NCBI GenBank assembly: GCA_038230775.1
Contig: JBBRMQ010000186.1
Location: forward strand, 1-8,653
Length of the DNA: 8,653 nucleotides
Source of the DNA: JBBRMQ01 sp038230775
GTDB lineage: Bacteria; Acidobacteriota; Thermoanaerobaculia; Gp7-AA8
Direction of reading: 5' to 3'
Program-made: the position numbers and the translations under genes
Part shown: positions 1 through 5,821 of the stretch, one piece after another
Numbering within the stretch: the stretch's first letter is position 1
How the letters are laid out: every line of letters starts with the position of its first letter
Notes under the pieces: generated by a model
What the model saw: only the letters and a program-made list of their open reading frames with translations
What the model was told of the DNA's origin: nothing
The model's database searches: none

Positions 1-1455
1 CGGATCGACCTGCACGTAGAAGCCGTCGCCGCCGCCGACGTTGGACCAGTCGGAGTTGGCGATGCCGAGCTGACTGAATGTGGCGGAAGGACCGCACCAC
101 GACTGGTTGTCCTGCAGGCCGCCGCAGATGTGATACGGCCGCTGCATGTCCAGGCCGATCTCGTAGAACTGGCCTAACGGGACGTTGTTGACGAAGTCCC
201 ACGTCTTGCCGCGATCGTGCGAGATGTGAATGCCGCCGTCGGAGCCGGCGAGCATGTGATCGGAATCGCGGGGGTCGATCCACAGCGCGTGATAGTCGCC
301 GTGAATCTTCGTGACGACCGTGCTCTTGAACGTGCGGCCGCCATCGTCGGAGACGTACATCTGCGCGCCGAGAACCCAGATGCGCTGATCGTTGTTCGGG
401 TCGATGTGGACCTGCGAGTAGTACGAGCCTCGCGGATTGGTGTCGGACATCTTCGTCCACGTTTCGCCGCGATCATCGGAGCGGAAGACGCCGCCCTCCG
501 CATGCTCGACAAGCGCGTAGACGACGTTCGGATTGCGCTTGTAGAAGTTGAAGCCGATGCGCCCGATCTCGTTGATCGCCTGCTTGTCCGGTTCGGTCGC
601 CGGTGGCCGGTCACCAGTCGCGGGGCGCGCCGGCGGCTCACCGGCAGGACCGCCGGCGGCTTCGCCGGCCGGCTTCGCCTTCTTCGGATCCGGATCCCAC
701 GGCAAACCTTTCTCCAGCTTCTTCCACGTGTTGCCGCCATCGGTGGTCTTGTACAAACCCGACCCCGGACCGCTGCCGCTGAATCCGAACACAGTCCGCC
801 GCCGCTGATACGCGCCCGCGAGCAGCGTGCCCGGCGACTCGGGATCCATGGCGATGTCGTTGACCCCGGTGTCTTCGTTGATGAAGAGCACTTGCTTCCA
901 CGTCGCGCCGCCGTCGGTGGTTTTGTACACGCCGCGATCTTTCGAGGCGCCCCACAACGATCCGGCCGCCGCCACGTAGACGACGTTTGGATCGGCAGGG
1001 GAGATGACGATGCGCCCGATGTGCTTCGTGTTGTCGAGGCCCATGTGCTGCCACGTCTTGCCGGCATCGGTGGACTTGTACACGCCGTTTCCCCACGACG
1101 AGGACTGGCGGTTGTTCGACTCGCCGGTACCGACCCACACGATGGATGGATCCGACGGCGCGACGGTGACGTCGCCGATCGTCGAGTTCTGTTGATCGTC
1201 GAAGATCGGATCCCACGTCGTGCCGCCGTTCGTGCTCTTGAGAACCCCGCCGGACGCGGAACCGACATAGAGGATGTCGGGGTTGGACTCGACAACCGCG
1301 AAATCGTCGATGCGTCCGCCCATGACAGCGGGACCGATCTCGCGAAACTTCAGACCCTTGAAGAGTGTGTCATAGTCGATTGTGACGGCGGCCGGCTTGG
1401 GCGGTGGAGCGGCTCCGATGGCCAGCACTGCCAGGATGAGAATGGTTTTCTGCAC
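1..1455 (-). CDS. Secreted BNR/Asp-box repeat protein (sortilin/VPS10-like 'glycosyl hydrolase'), C-terminus outside window
   Basis: Reading the minus strand from a GTG at 1455 gives 485 uninterrupted codons to the window edge, so the gene is 3'-partial. The start is supported by GGGAGG five bases upstream (plus-strand 1461-1466) and an in-frame TAG at 1480-1482. Residues 2-16 (QKTILILAVLAIGAA) look like a signal peptide, implying export. Seven Asp-box motifs of the S/T-x-D-x-G-x-T-W type are visible, near residues 74-81, 128-135, 179-186, 237-244, 326-333, 369-376 and 412-419, the pattern of a beta-propeller. Proteins of this kind are usually annotated as sortilin-like or BNR glycosyl hydrolases and often run to about 1000 residues; enzymatic activity is generally unproven. 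Residues about 258-291 form an Ala/Gly/Pro/Glu-rich linker between the fourth and fifth boxes, partly encoded by a GC-rich repeat. Longer ORFs on the other strand and in other minus frames here are shadows. Confidence 0.93.
   Translation of the reverse strand, partial: MQKTILILAVLAIGAAPPPKPAAVTIDYDTLFKGLKFREIGPAVMGGRIDDFAVVESNPDILYVGSASGGVLKSTNGGTTWDPIFDDQQNSTIGDVTVAPSDPSIVWVGTGESNNRQSSSWGNGVYKSTDAGKTWQHMGLDNTKHIGRIVISPADPNVVYVAAAGSLWGASKDRGVYKTTDGGATWKQVLFINEDTGVNDIAMDPESPGTLLAGAYQRRRTVFGFSGSGPGSGLYKTTDGGNTWKKLEKGLPWDPDPKKAKPAGEAAGGPAGEPPARPATGDRPPATEPDKQAINEIGRIGFNFYKRNPNVVYALVEHAEGGVFRSDDRGETWTKMSDTNPRGSYYSQVHIDPNNDQRIWVLGAQMYVSDDGGRTFKSTVVTKIHGDYHALWIDPRDSDHMLAGSDGGIHISHDRGKTWDFVNNVPLGQFYEIGLDMQRPYHICGGLQDNQSWCGPSATFSQLGIANSDWSNVGGGDGFYVQVDP
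628..660. repeat. GC-rich repeat copy embedded in frame in the BNR gene
   Basis: Positions 628-655 match 1801-1828 at 26 of 28 bases; the two differences are A/G at 640 and 646. The copy lies inside the BNR coding region and encodes residues 266-276 (AAGGPAGEPPA), a low-complexity linker between propeller blades. The adjacent stretch to about 680 is also built of GCCGGC units. The reading frame is kept. Confidence 0.7.
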
Positions 1456-1497
1456 GTTGTCCTCCCAGAGGACGAAAGGCTATCGCAAAGTGACCCT
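1456..1497. promoter_or_regulatory. 42-bp divergent intergenic region
   Basis: This is the whole gap between the GTG of the BNR gene (minus) and the ATG of the small membrane protein (plus). It holds the Shine-Dalgarno GGGAGG of the BNR gene (1461-1466, minus). No convincing ribosome site lies at normal distance from the ATG at 1498, and no clear -35/-10 pair is visible. At least one promoter must therefore reach into the neighbouring coding sequence, or the two genes share control. Confidence 0.45.
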
Positions 1498-1800
1498 ATG
1501 AGCGCAGACCTCGGTCCTCTGCAATACGTGATCATGGTGGTGATCGGCGCCGTCGTCGGCTTCGTCGCGGGGCAGGGGTTGCGCGCGAAGAGGCACGGTT
1601 CGTACCTCGATTCGGTCATCGGCGTCATCGGCGGCTTCGCGGCGTATTTCGGCGGCAATCCGTATGTTCGAAGGTACATCGACGGCTGGCCGATGATCGT
1701 CATCCTCGTCGTGGCGGGCGCGTTTCTCGCGCTGTTCATCATGCAGCTTTTCGTGATCCGGAAGCCGCCACCCGCGCAACAGGGCAGATTCCGCCGGTAA
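1498..1800 (+). CDS. Small three-helix membrane protein, GlsB/YeaQ/YmgE (transglycosylase-associated) type
   Basis: This is a 100-residue protein starting at ATG 1498 and ending with TAA at 1798-1800. Three hydrophobic segments are visible at about residues 9-27, 37-53 and 65-87, with glycine-rich runs (IGAVVGFVAG, IGVIGGFAAYFGG) and a short basic loop (LRAKRHG). That pattern resembles the Transgly_assoc family (GlsB/YeaQ/YmgE), small inner-membrane proteins often linked to stress responses; their molecular role is poorly defined. The tail RKPPPAQQGRFRR is polar and basic. The frame stays open far upstream (to about 217), but that part is antisense to the BNR gene and its composition does not look coding, so the internal ATG is preferred. 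No strong Shine-Dalgarno precedes it. It is divergent from the BNR gene and followed directly by a palindromic repeat that may end transcription. Family assignment is by eye. Confidence 0.68.
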   Translation: MSADLGPLQYVIMVVIGAVVGFVAGQGLRAKRHGSYLDSVIGVIGGFAAYFGGNPYVRRYIDGWPMIVILVVAGAFLALFIMQLFVIRKPPPAQQGRFRR

Positions 1801-1926
1801 CGCCGGCGGCTCGCCGGCGGGACCGCCGCCGGCTCGGCGGCTCGAAGAAAGCGCCAGCGAGCCGCTGGCGGCCCCGCCGGCGAGGCCGCCGGCGCTACCA
1901 GATCCTGACCCGGCGTTGTTCGCCGG
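1801..1926. repeat. GC-rich nested palindromic element (REP-like), possible terminator
   Basis: Starting just after the TAA of the membrane-protein gene, 1801-1828 recurs in inverted, slightly gapped form at about 1867-1895, giving a long imperfect hairpin. Nested inside are CGGCTCG/CGAGCCG and the tight hairpin GCCAGCG-AGC-CGCTGGC. A further stem, CCGGCG-TTGTT-CGCCGG, lies at 1910-1926. The element also matches the copy at 628-655 within the BNR gene. It may end transcription of the upstream gene, but there is no T tract. The remaining bases to about 2004 show nothing recognisable. Confidence 0.7.
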
Positions 1927-2004
1927 CGAGAACTGCCGTGCATACAGATCGAGCAATGGCTGTGAAGAGATGAATTCCTTCCCTGATTCGGCAACGATGC
2001 GACC

Positions 2005-2032
2005 GGAGCGCCGCTCCCGGTTCCGGGAACCG
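2005..2032 (-). terminator. Two tandem hairpins just past the DUF1003 stop codon
   Basis: On the minus strand the TGA of the DUF1003 gene (2034-2036) is followed within two bases by the stem CGGTTC/GAACCG (2018-2032, 3-nt loop) and then GGAGC/GCTCC (2005-2017, 3-nt loop). Position fits a terminator, but no U tract follows, so intrinsic termination is uncertain. Confidence 0.4.
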
Positions 2033-2033
2033 C

Positions 2034-2546
2034 TCAGTTCTGGGTGATCTGCAGCGCCAGCTCGCGCTCGATCTCGTCGCGATCGAGCGGCATCAGCATC
2101 CGCGCGAGCTCGGGATCCTGAGACAGCGGCAGATTGAGCCGGGAGTAGAGCCCGGTGATGAGCTGAAGGGTCTTCGTCACTTCTTCCTCGACGCGCATGC
2201 TCACCTCGAGCGTGACCTCGTCACGCAACTCCGACGTCACCGCGGCGCGGCTCTGCGACATGAGGATGAAGATCGACAGGCAGATTGCTTCCAGCGAGAC
2301 GATCATCGTCAGCAGCCCGTAGGGATAGGGATCGAACGCCAGGACCCCGCCGATCTCGGTGTTCATCCCGATCCAGACGACGAACCAGATCACATGAATC
2401 ACGAGGAAGGCGCTGGATCCGCCCATGCGCGTGGCAGCGTCGGCGAGGGCGTCCATGCGCGTGCGGCCGGTGTTGTAGCGGGTCTTCGCGGCTTGCAGCG
2501 CGCGTTCGGCATCAGTGCGGCGGCGACGTCGGTTGGCTTCGTCCAT
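2034..2546 (-). CDS. DUF1003 family inner-membrane protein
   Basis: From the ATG at 2546 this gene encodes 170 residues. The N-terminus is very basic (NRRRRR, residues 5-10). Two membrane segments follow at about 44-62 (SSAFLVIHVIWFVVWIG) and 75-96, separated by FDPYPYGLL, the typical inter-helix signature of DUF1003 proteins, and followed by the characteristic IVSLEA and MSQSR stretches. Residues about 100-135 look like a charged amphipathic helix or coiled coil in the cytoplasm. The function of DUF1003 is unknown. An in-frame GTG at 2579 with GAGG seven bases upstream would add 11 residues, but it lies inside the left arm of the inverted repeat 2566-2724, so I prefer the ATG even though it lacks a clear Shine-Dalgarno. 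The gene stands alone on its strand, between two palindromic regions. Confidence 0.88.
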   Translation of the reverse strand: MDEANRRRRRTDAERALQAAKTRYNTGRTRMDALADAATRMGGSSAFLVIHVIWFVVWIGMNTEIGGVLAFDPYPYGLLTMIVSLEAICLSIFILMSQSRAAVTSELRDEVTLEVSMRVEEEVTKTLQLITGLYSRLNLPLSQDPELARMLMPLDRDEIERELALQITQN

Positions 2547-2565
2547 GACAGGAGAGTCTAGCGCG

Positions 2566-2724
2566 CCGCCCACCCACACCGGTTCCTCGCTACGCTCGGA
2601 ATGACATCGGTTGTGTAGCGAGAAGTGGGAGGGCTTGCAGCACGCGGTCGGCGTCCGTGATGTGCGAGCGTGCCGACATCGGATGTCATCCCGAGCGTAG
2701 CGAGGGACCGGTGTGGGCGGGCGG
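2566..2724. repeat. Long inverted repeat with 43-nt arms (MITE/REP-like stem-loop)
   Basis: Arms 2566-2608 and 2682-2724 are reverse complements over 43 bases with three mismatches, enclosing a 73-nt loop (2609-2681). The core reads CCTCGCTACGCTCGG on the left and its complement on the right. The loop contains a second stem, GTCGGC/GCCGAC (2647-2652, 2672-2677), and a further GTAGCGAG (2615-2622) that could pair with the left arm instead. The heptamer CTAGCGC occurs at 2558-2564 and again at 2739-2745; whether it is a target-site duplication is doubtful because the right copy is 14 bases away from the arm. The element contains no gene. It separates the DUF1003 gene from the stub of a kinase-hydrolase paralogue. 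Confidence 0.88.
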
Positions 2725-2738
2725 TTTGTTGACTGACC

Positions 2739-2888
2739 CTAGCGCACCGGCCCCATCGTCTCGTCGAGCCACTTCGTGATGATCGGAACGGCGATCTCCT
2801 GCGGAGCGACGTGGCCTCCGTCGTAAAGCTCCAGCCGCTTCAGTCCGCGCAGCAGCCGGTACATCGGTTCCACCTCGCTCTTGAGTGA
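2739..2888 (-). pseudogene. C-terminal stub of a lost paralogue of the adjacent kinase-hydrolase
   Basis: On the minus strand, from 2888 down to a TAG at 2739-2741, the sequence encodes 49 residues (SLKSEVEPMYRLL ... WLDETMGPVR). They align without gaps to residues 925-973 of the neighbouring 974-residue protein (SLKSEAEPMFRLF ... WLDETMGPVR), with about 32 of 49 identical and many conservative changes. The stub begins within about ten bases after the TGA of the full gene, in a different frame, with no start codon or ribosome site of its own at the boundary. It includes the region carrying the hydrolase histidine (GGH). It is best read as the remnant of a tandem paralogue removed by deletion. 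A read-through or frameshift extension of the full protein is less likely. Confidence 0.82.
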
Positions 2889-2896
2889 TGCGCGAT

Positions 2897-5821
2897 TCAG
2901 TTCCTGACCGGCCCCATCGTCTCGTCGAGCCACCTGGTGAACACCCGCACCGACACGTCCAGTGGGGCGATGTGGCCTCCCTCGAAGATTTCGAGGCGCT
3001 TCGGCTCGCGGAACAGACGGAACATCGGCTCCGCCTCGCTCTTGAGCGACGTGTCTTCGTCGTAGCGTCCCTGGAACAAAAGCTTCGGCGCTGTGATGCG
3101 CGAGACAAAGTTGACGCGGCTTGCTGCCGGCGCGTAACGCAGCTCCGAGGTGCTGATCCCGGATCCGCCAAAGATGACCGAGCGATAGCGCGATTCCAGC
3201 GCGGAGACGAATACGCCCGGCCCGCCACCCGCGCTGATCCCCAGTAGCGCAATCCGCGAGTGATCGATGTCCGGCCGCGTCTCGAGGTAATCGAGCCCTC
3301 GACGCATCTCGGTCACCTGCGCGACGATGTACTCGACCTCTTCGTCCTGCTCCCGATCCGGATACGTCCATCCGGGGGGATGCGGGCGGCCGAGAAACCC
3401 CTCGAGCTCGACGGAAAAGACCGCGCGACCCGATCGGATCAATGGCGCGAGATTGACCTCGATGCTATGCGGCAGCGTTCTGTATCCGTAGACGACGTCT
3501 CCCGCCGGCGCGTAGTGAATCGCCTGCAGTGGCCGGCTGAATCCCTTGGGCAGATACAAGTACGCCGGAACTGTTTTCCCGGCCACGACGTACGTGATGG
3601 TCTCGCGAGTCCAGTCGGCAGTCTCGATCCGTCCGATCACGTTCGCGTTCAGCGGCTCTGGTTTGTATTCGTACCGGCGGCGATACTCCCCGAAGGTCTT
3701 GTCGTCGACAGGGGTGAACACGGGAACGAACCCGGATGGATTCAGTGCGAAGTCTCCTTCGTCGCCGGAGGCACCGCTGACACAACGGAATCCGAGTGTC
3801 GGCTCGGCAAAAAATGAGGGGAGCGCAGCGGTCTGTCCAAACGCGTAGACGGCGTCCTTGTACGAGCCGCCGCGCGCCGCGTAGCCGGGAGGATTCTGAT
3901 TGCGACACCATTCCGAAACGTTGCCCGCCATGTGAAGCGCGCCCCACGGGCTGGCGCCGAACGGCATCGAGTCGACGGGCATCGGGCCCTGACCCTGGAA
4001 GTTGGCGCGTTCGGTGGCGTCGACGCCTTCACCGACCAGACCCCACGGAAAGGCGAGCGAGACCGCCTCGCTGGTGGCGAAATAGCGTGCCGCTCGTTCC
4101 CACTGGTACACGGTCGGCAGTTTCTTTCCCTTCCATGCTGCGAACGCGGCCGCCTCGTACCACGTGACATCCGCCACCGGCAAGTTCTCGCGACCTGCCG
4201 CTGGGACTCCTCCGTTCCAGCTCCGCGGGCCGGGAAGCCCGGAGCTGTCGCGGAATCGCGCCATCGCCTGCTCGAACGTCAGCGTTTTTCCGTTGTCGAC
4301 AAACGGCGATTGCCACAGCTCGCGTCGCCGGTATCCGCCTTCGCGCACGAATTGCTCGAACTCGCGATTGGAGACTTCACAGCGATCGATGAAGAAGTCC
4401 TGCAGCTTGACTGCGCGATCGCTCGCCCGGAAGGAGGCGCTGAGCCGATACTCGGCACCCTGCACGAACACCATGCCGGGCGGCACTTTCGAAGTCTCGA
4501 TGAGTCGAAGGCGTACCGGCGGAGTCTCGCGCTGGAACGCCTCACCCCGCAGGTAGGTCGGCAGCAAGGAGATGGGACGGACTGCCGTCGCGTAGCCGCC
4601 CTTTTCGAGCGTCAGGAGATAGTCGGCGCGCGCGGCGCGAGAAATCGTGATCGGCGTGATTCCCATGCGCGTGCGTTCCTGCGGTCCTTTGAAGCGCTGG
4701 AGATAGACGGTGGCACCCGGGGGATCGCTCTCCACTGTCAGGTGGCCCGACGTCTTCGTTAGAAGGTCCCGCACCCGATCGTTCCCCGGCAACTCCGACT
4801 CTGCCGTCGCGACCGCGTCGTACGCCTCGGGCAGTTTGCGTTCCTTCAGCATCCGTTCTGCCGTTGTGAGTTGGGCCAGGGCCGCTCGCAACCGCTGCGC
4901 TCGCATCGCCATCGATATTGCTGCGGCGACGATGATGAGGGCGACGACAACTGCGGCGATCCAGATCCACGAACGGTTCTTTTTCGGCACCGGTGCGATG
5001 TTCGCGATGCCACGCAGCTCGTCATGCAACTCGCCGGCGTTCGAGTAACGCAAGCTCGGATCTTTTGCCAGACACTTCGAGATGATCGATCTCAGTGGTG
5101 GCGGAACACCGTGCAGAGCAAGCGGCGTCTTCGACAGAATCGCGCTCACGACTTCCGTCGCGCTGTTCCCGGTGAAAGGCCGCCGCCCGCTCAGCATCTC
5201 GTACATCACGACGCCGAGGCTGAAGACGTCGGCGGCGGCGGTGATGTCGTCGCCGCCGATCTGCTCCGGCGGCATGTAGCCGAGCGTTCCCATCGCGATG
5301 CCGGACTTCGTCTTCAGGAGAGTCGCCGCGTCCTCGCCGCGGATCTCGCGCAGTTTGGCGAGGCCGAAGTCGAGGACCTTCACGTAGCCGTCGGGCGTGA
5401 TGATCACGTTCTCCGGCTTGATGTCGCGATGCACGATGTTTTGCTTGTGCGCGGCTGCGAGCGCGGCGGCGATCTGCGTCGCGATGTGGAGCGTGTCCGC
5501 AACCGACAGCGGTCCTCCGCTCAGGCGGTCGCGCAGCGTCTCGCCGGCGACCACTTCCATGGCGATGAAGCGCATGTCGTCCTGCGAGCCGATCTCGTAG
5601 ACGTGCGCGACGTTTGGATGGTGCAGCCCGGACGCGGCTTTTGCTTCCTGGACGAAGCGGCGCGTGCGGTCGCTGCTCGCCGTGCCGTCGCGCAGCACTT
5701 TGACGGCGACTTCGCGCTCGAGATCGCAGTCGTAGGCGAGGTACACCTCGCCCATGCCGCCCGATCCCAGAAGCGATCGGATTTCGTAGCGCCCCAGTCG
5801 GGTGCCTGCGTCGAGCGTCAT
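2897..5821 (-). CDS. Transmembrane Ser/Thr protein kinase fused to PEGA, FGE-sulfatase-like and alpha/beta hydrolase domains
   Basis: A 974-residue multidomain protein. Residues about 12-272 form a Hanks-type kinase with GSGGMGEV (19-26), Lys41, Glu59, HRDIKPEN (131-138), DFG (151-153) and PPE (184-186), so it looks active. A membrane helix lies at about 284-306 and a short helical stretch to about 345. A PEGA domain covers about 359-440 (TVESDPPGATVYL). An FGE-sulfatase/SUMF1-like domain covers about 446-684 (PPGMVFVQG, VADVTWYEAAAFAAW, GNVSEWC, RGGSY, LGFRC); by eye alignment the two catalytic cysteines of true FGE fall at Asp656 and Phe661, so it is probably not an FGE enzyme. An alpha/beta hydrolase occupies about 735-974, with nucleophile motif GISAGG (Ser863), probable acid Asp921 or Asp923 and His950. 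Expected topology is kinase in the cytoplasm and the rest in the periplasm. The ATG at 5821 has no Shine-Dalgarno. A divergent kinase starts at the same point. Substrates of the kinase and the hydrolase are unknown. Confidence 0.95.
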   Translation of the reverse strand: MTLDAGTRLGRYEIRSLLGSGGMGEVYLAYDCDLEREVAVKVLRDGTASSDRTRRFVQEAKAASGLHHPNVAHVYEIGSQDDMRFIAMEVVAGETLRDRLSGGPLSVADTLHIATQIAAALAAAHKQNIVHRDIKPENVIITPDGYVKVLDFGLAKLREIRGEDAATLLKTKSGIAMGTLGYMPPEQIGGDDITAAADVFSLGVVMYEMLSGRRPFTGNSATEVVSAILSKTPLALHGVPPPLRSIISKCLAKDPSLRYSNAGELHDELRGIANIAPVPKKNRSWIWIAAVVVALIIVAAAISMAMRAQRLRAALAQLTTAERMLKERKLPEAYDAVATAESELPGNDRVRDLLTKTSGHLTVESDPPGATVYLQRFKGPQERTRMGITPITISRAARADYLLTLEKGGYATAVRPISLLPTYLRGEAFQRETPPVRLRLIETSKVPPGMVFVQGAEYRLSASFRASDRAVKLQDFFIDRCEVSNREFEQFVREGGYRRRELWQSPFVDNGKTLTFEQAMARFRDSSGLPGPRSWNGGVPAAGRENLPVADVTWYEAAAFAAWKGKKLPTVYQWERAARYFATSEAVSLAFPWGLVGEGVDATERANFQGQGPMPVDSMPFGASPWGALHMAGNVSEWCRNQNPPGYAARGGSYKDAVYAFGQTAALPSFFAEPTLGFRCVSGASGDEGDFALNPSGFVPVFTPVDDKTFGEYRRRYEYKPEPLNANVIGRIETADWTRETITYVVAGKTVPAYLYLPKGFSRPLQAIHYAPAGDVVYGYRTLPHSIEVNLAPLIRSGRAVFSVELEGFLGRPHPPGWTYPDREQDEEVEYIVAQVTEMRRGLDYLETRPDIDHSRIALLGISAGGGPGVFVSALESRYRSVIFGGSGISTSELRYAPAASRVNFVSRITAPKLLFQGRYDEDTSLKSEAEPMFRLFREPKRLEIFEGGHIAPLDVSVRVFTRWLDETMGPVRN

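Noticed and set aside
174..1295. Minus-strand 373-residue Arg/Ser/Thr-rich frame
   Set aside because: It is an out-of-frame shadow of the BNR gene; the composition is that of a shifted GC-rich frame and it has no ribosome site.
217..1497. Long plus-strand open frame running into the small membrane protein (527 residues in total)
   Set aside because: The part before 1498 is antisense to the BNR gene, which has clear Asp boxes, a signal peptide and a ribosome site. The antisense product shows no domain and is rich in Arg, Asp and Val, typical of a GC-rich shadow frame.
1801..1926. CRISPR-like array
   Set aside because: The repeated units are inverted and nested with no regular unique spacers and no cas genes nearby.
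1350..1994. Minus-strand frames of 214 and 158 residues across the small membrane-protein gene
   Set aside because: They run through the palindromic repeat and antisense to a protein with three clean membrane helices, and show no recognisable domain.
2558..2745. CTAGCGC at both sides of the inverted repeat as a target-site duplication
   Set aside because: The right copy lies 14 bases outside the arm and overlaps the stub stop codon; a 7-base match at this composition may be chance. Noted in the repeat entry but not claimed.
2889..3371. Minus-strand 210-residue frame that ends in the paralogue stub
   Set aside because: Only the last part, after 2888, resembles a real protein. The rest is an out-of-frame reading of the hydrolase domain, so I do not treat the whole as one gene.
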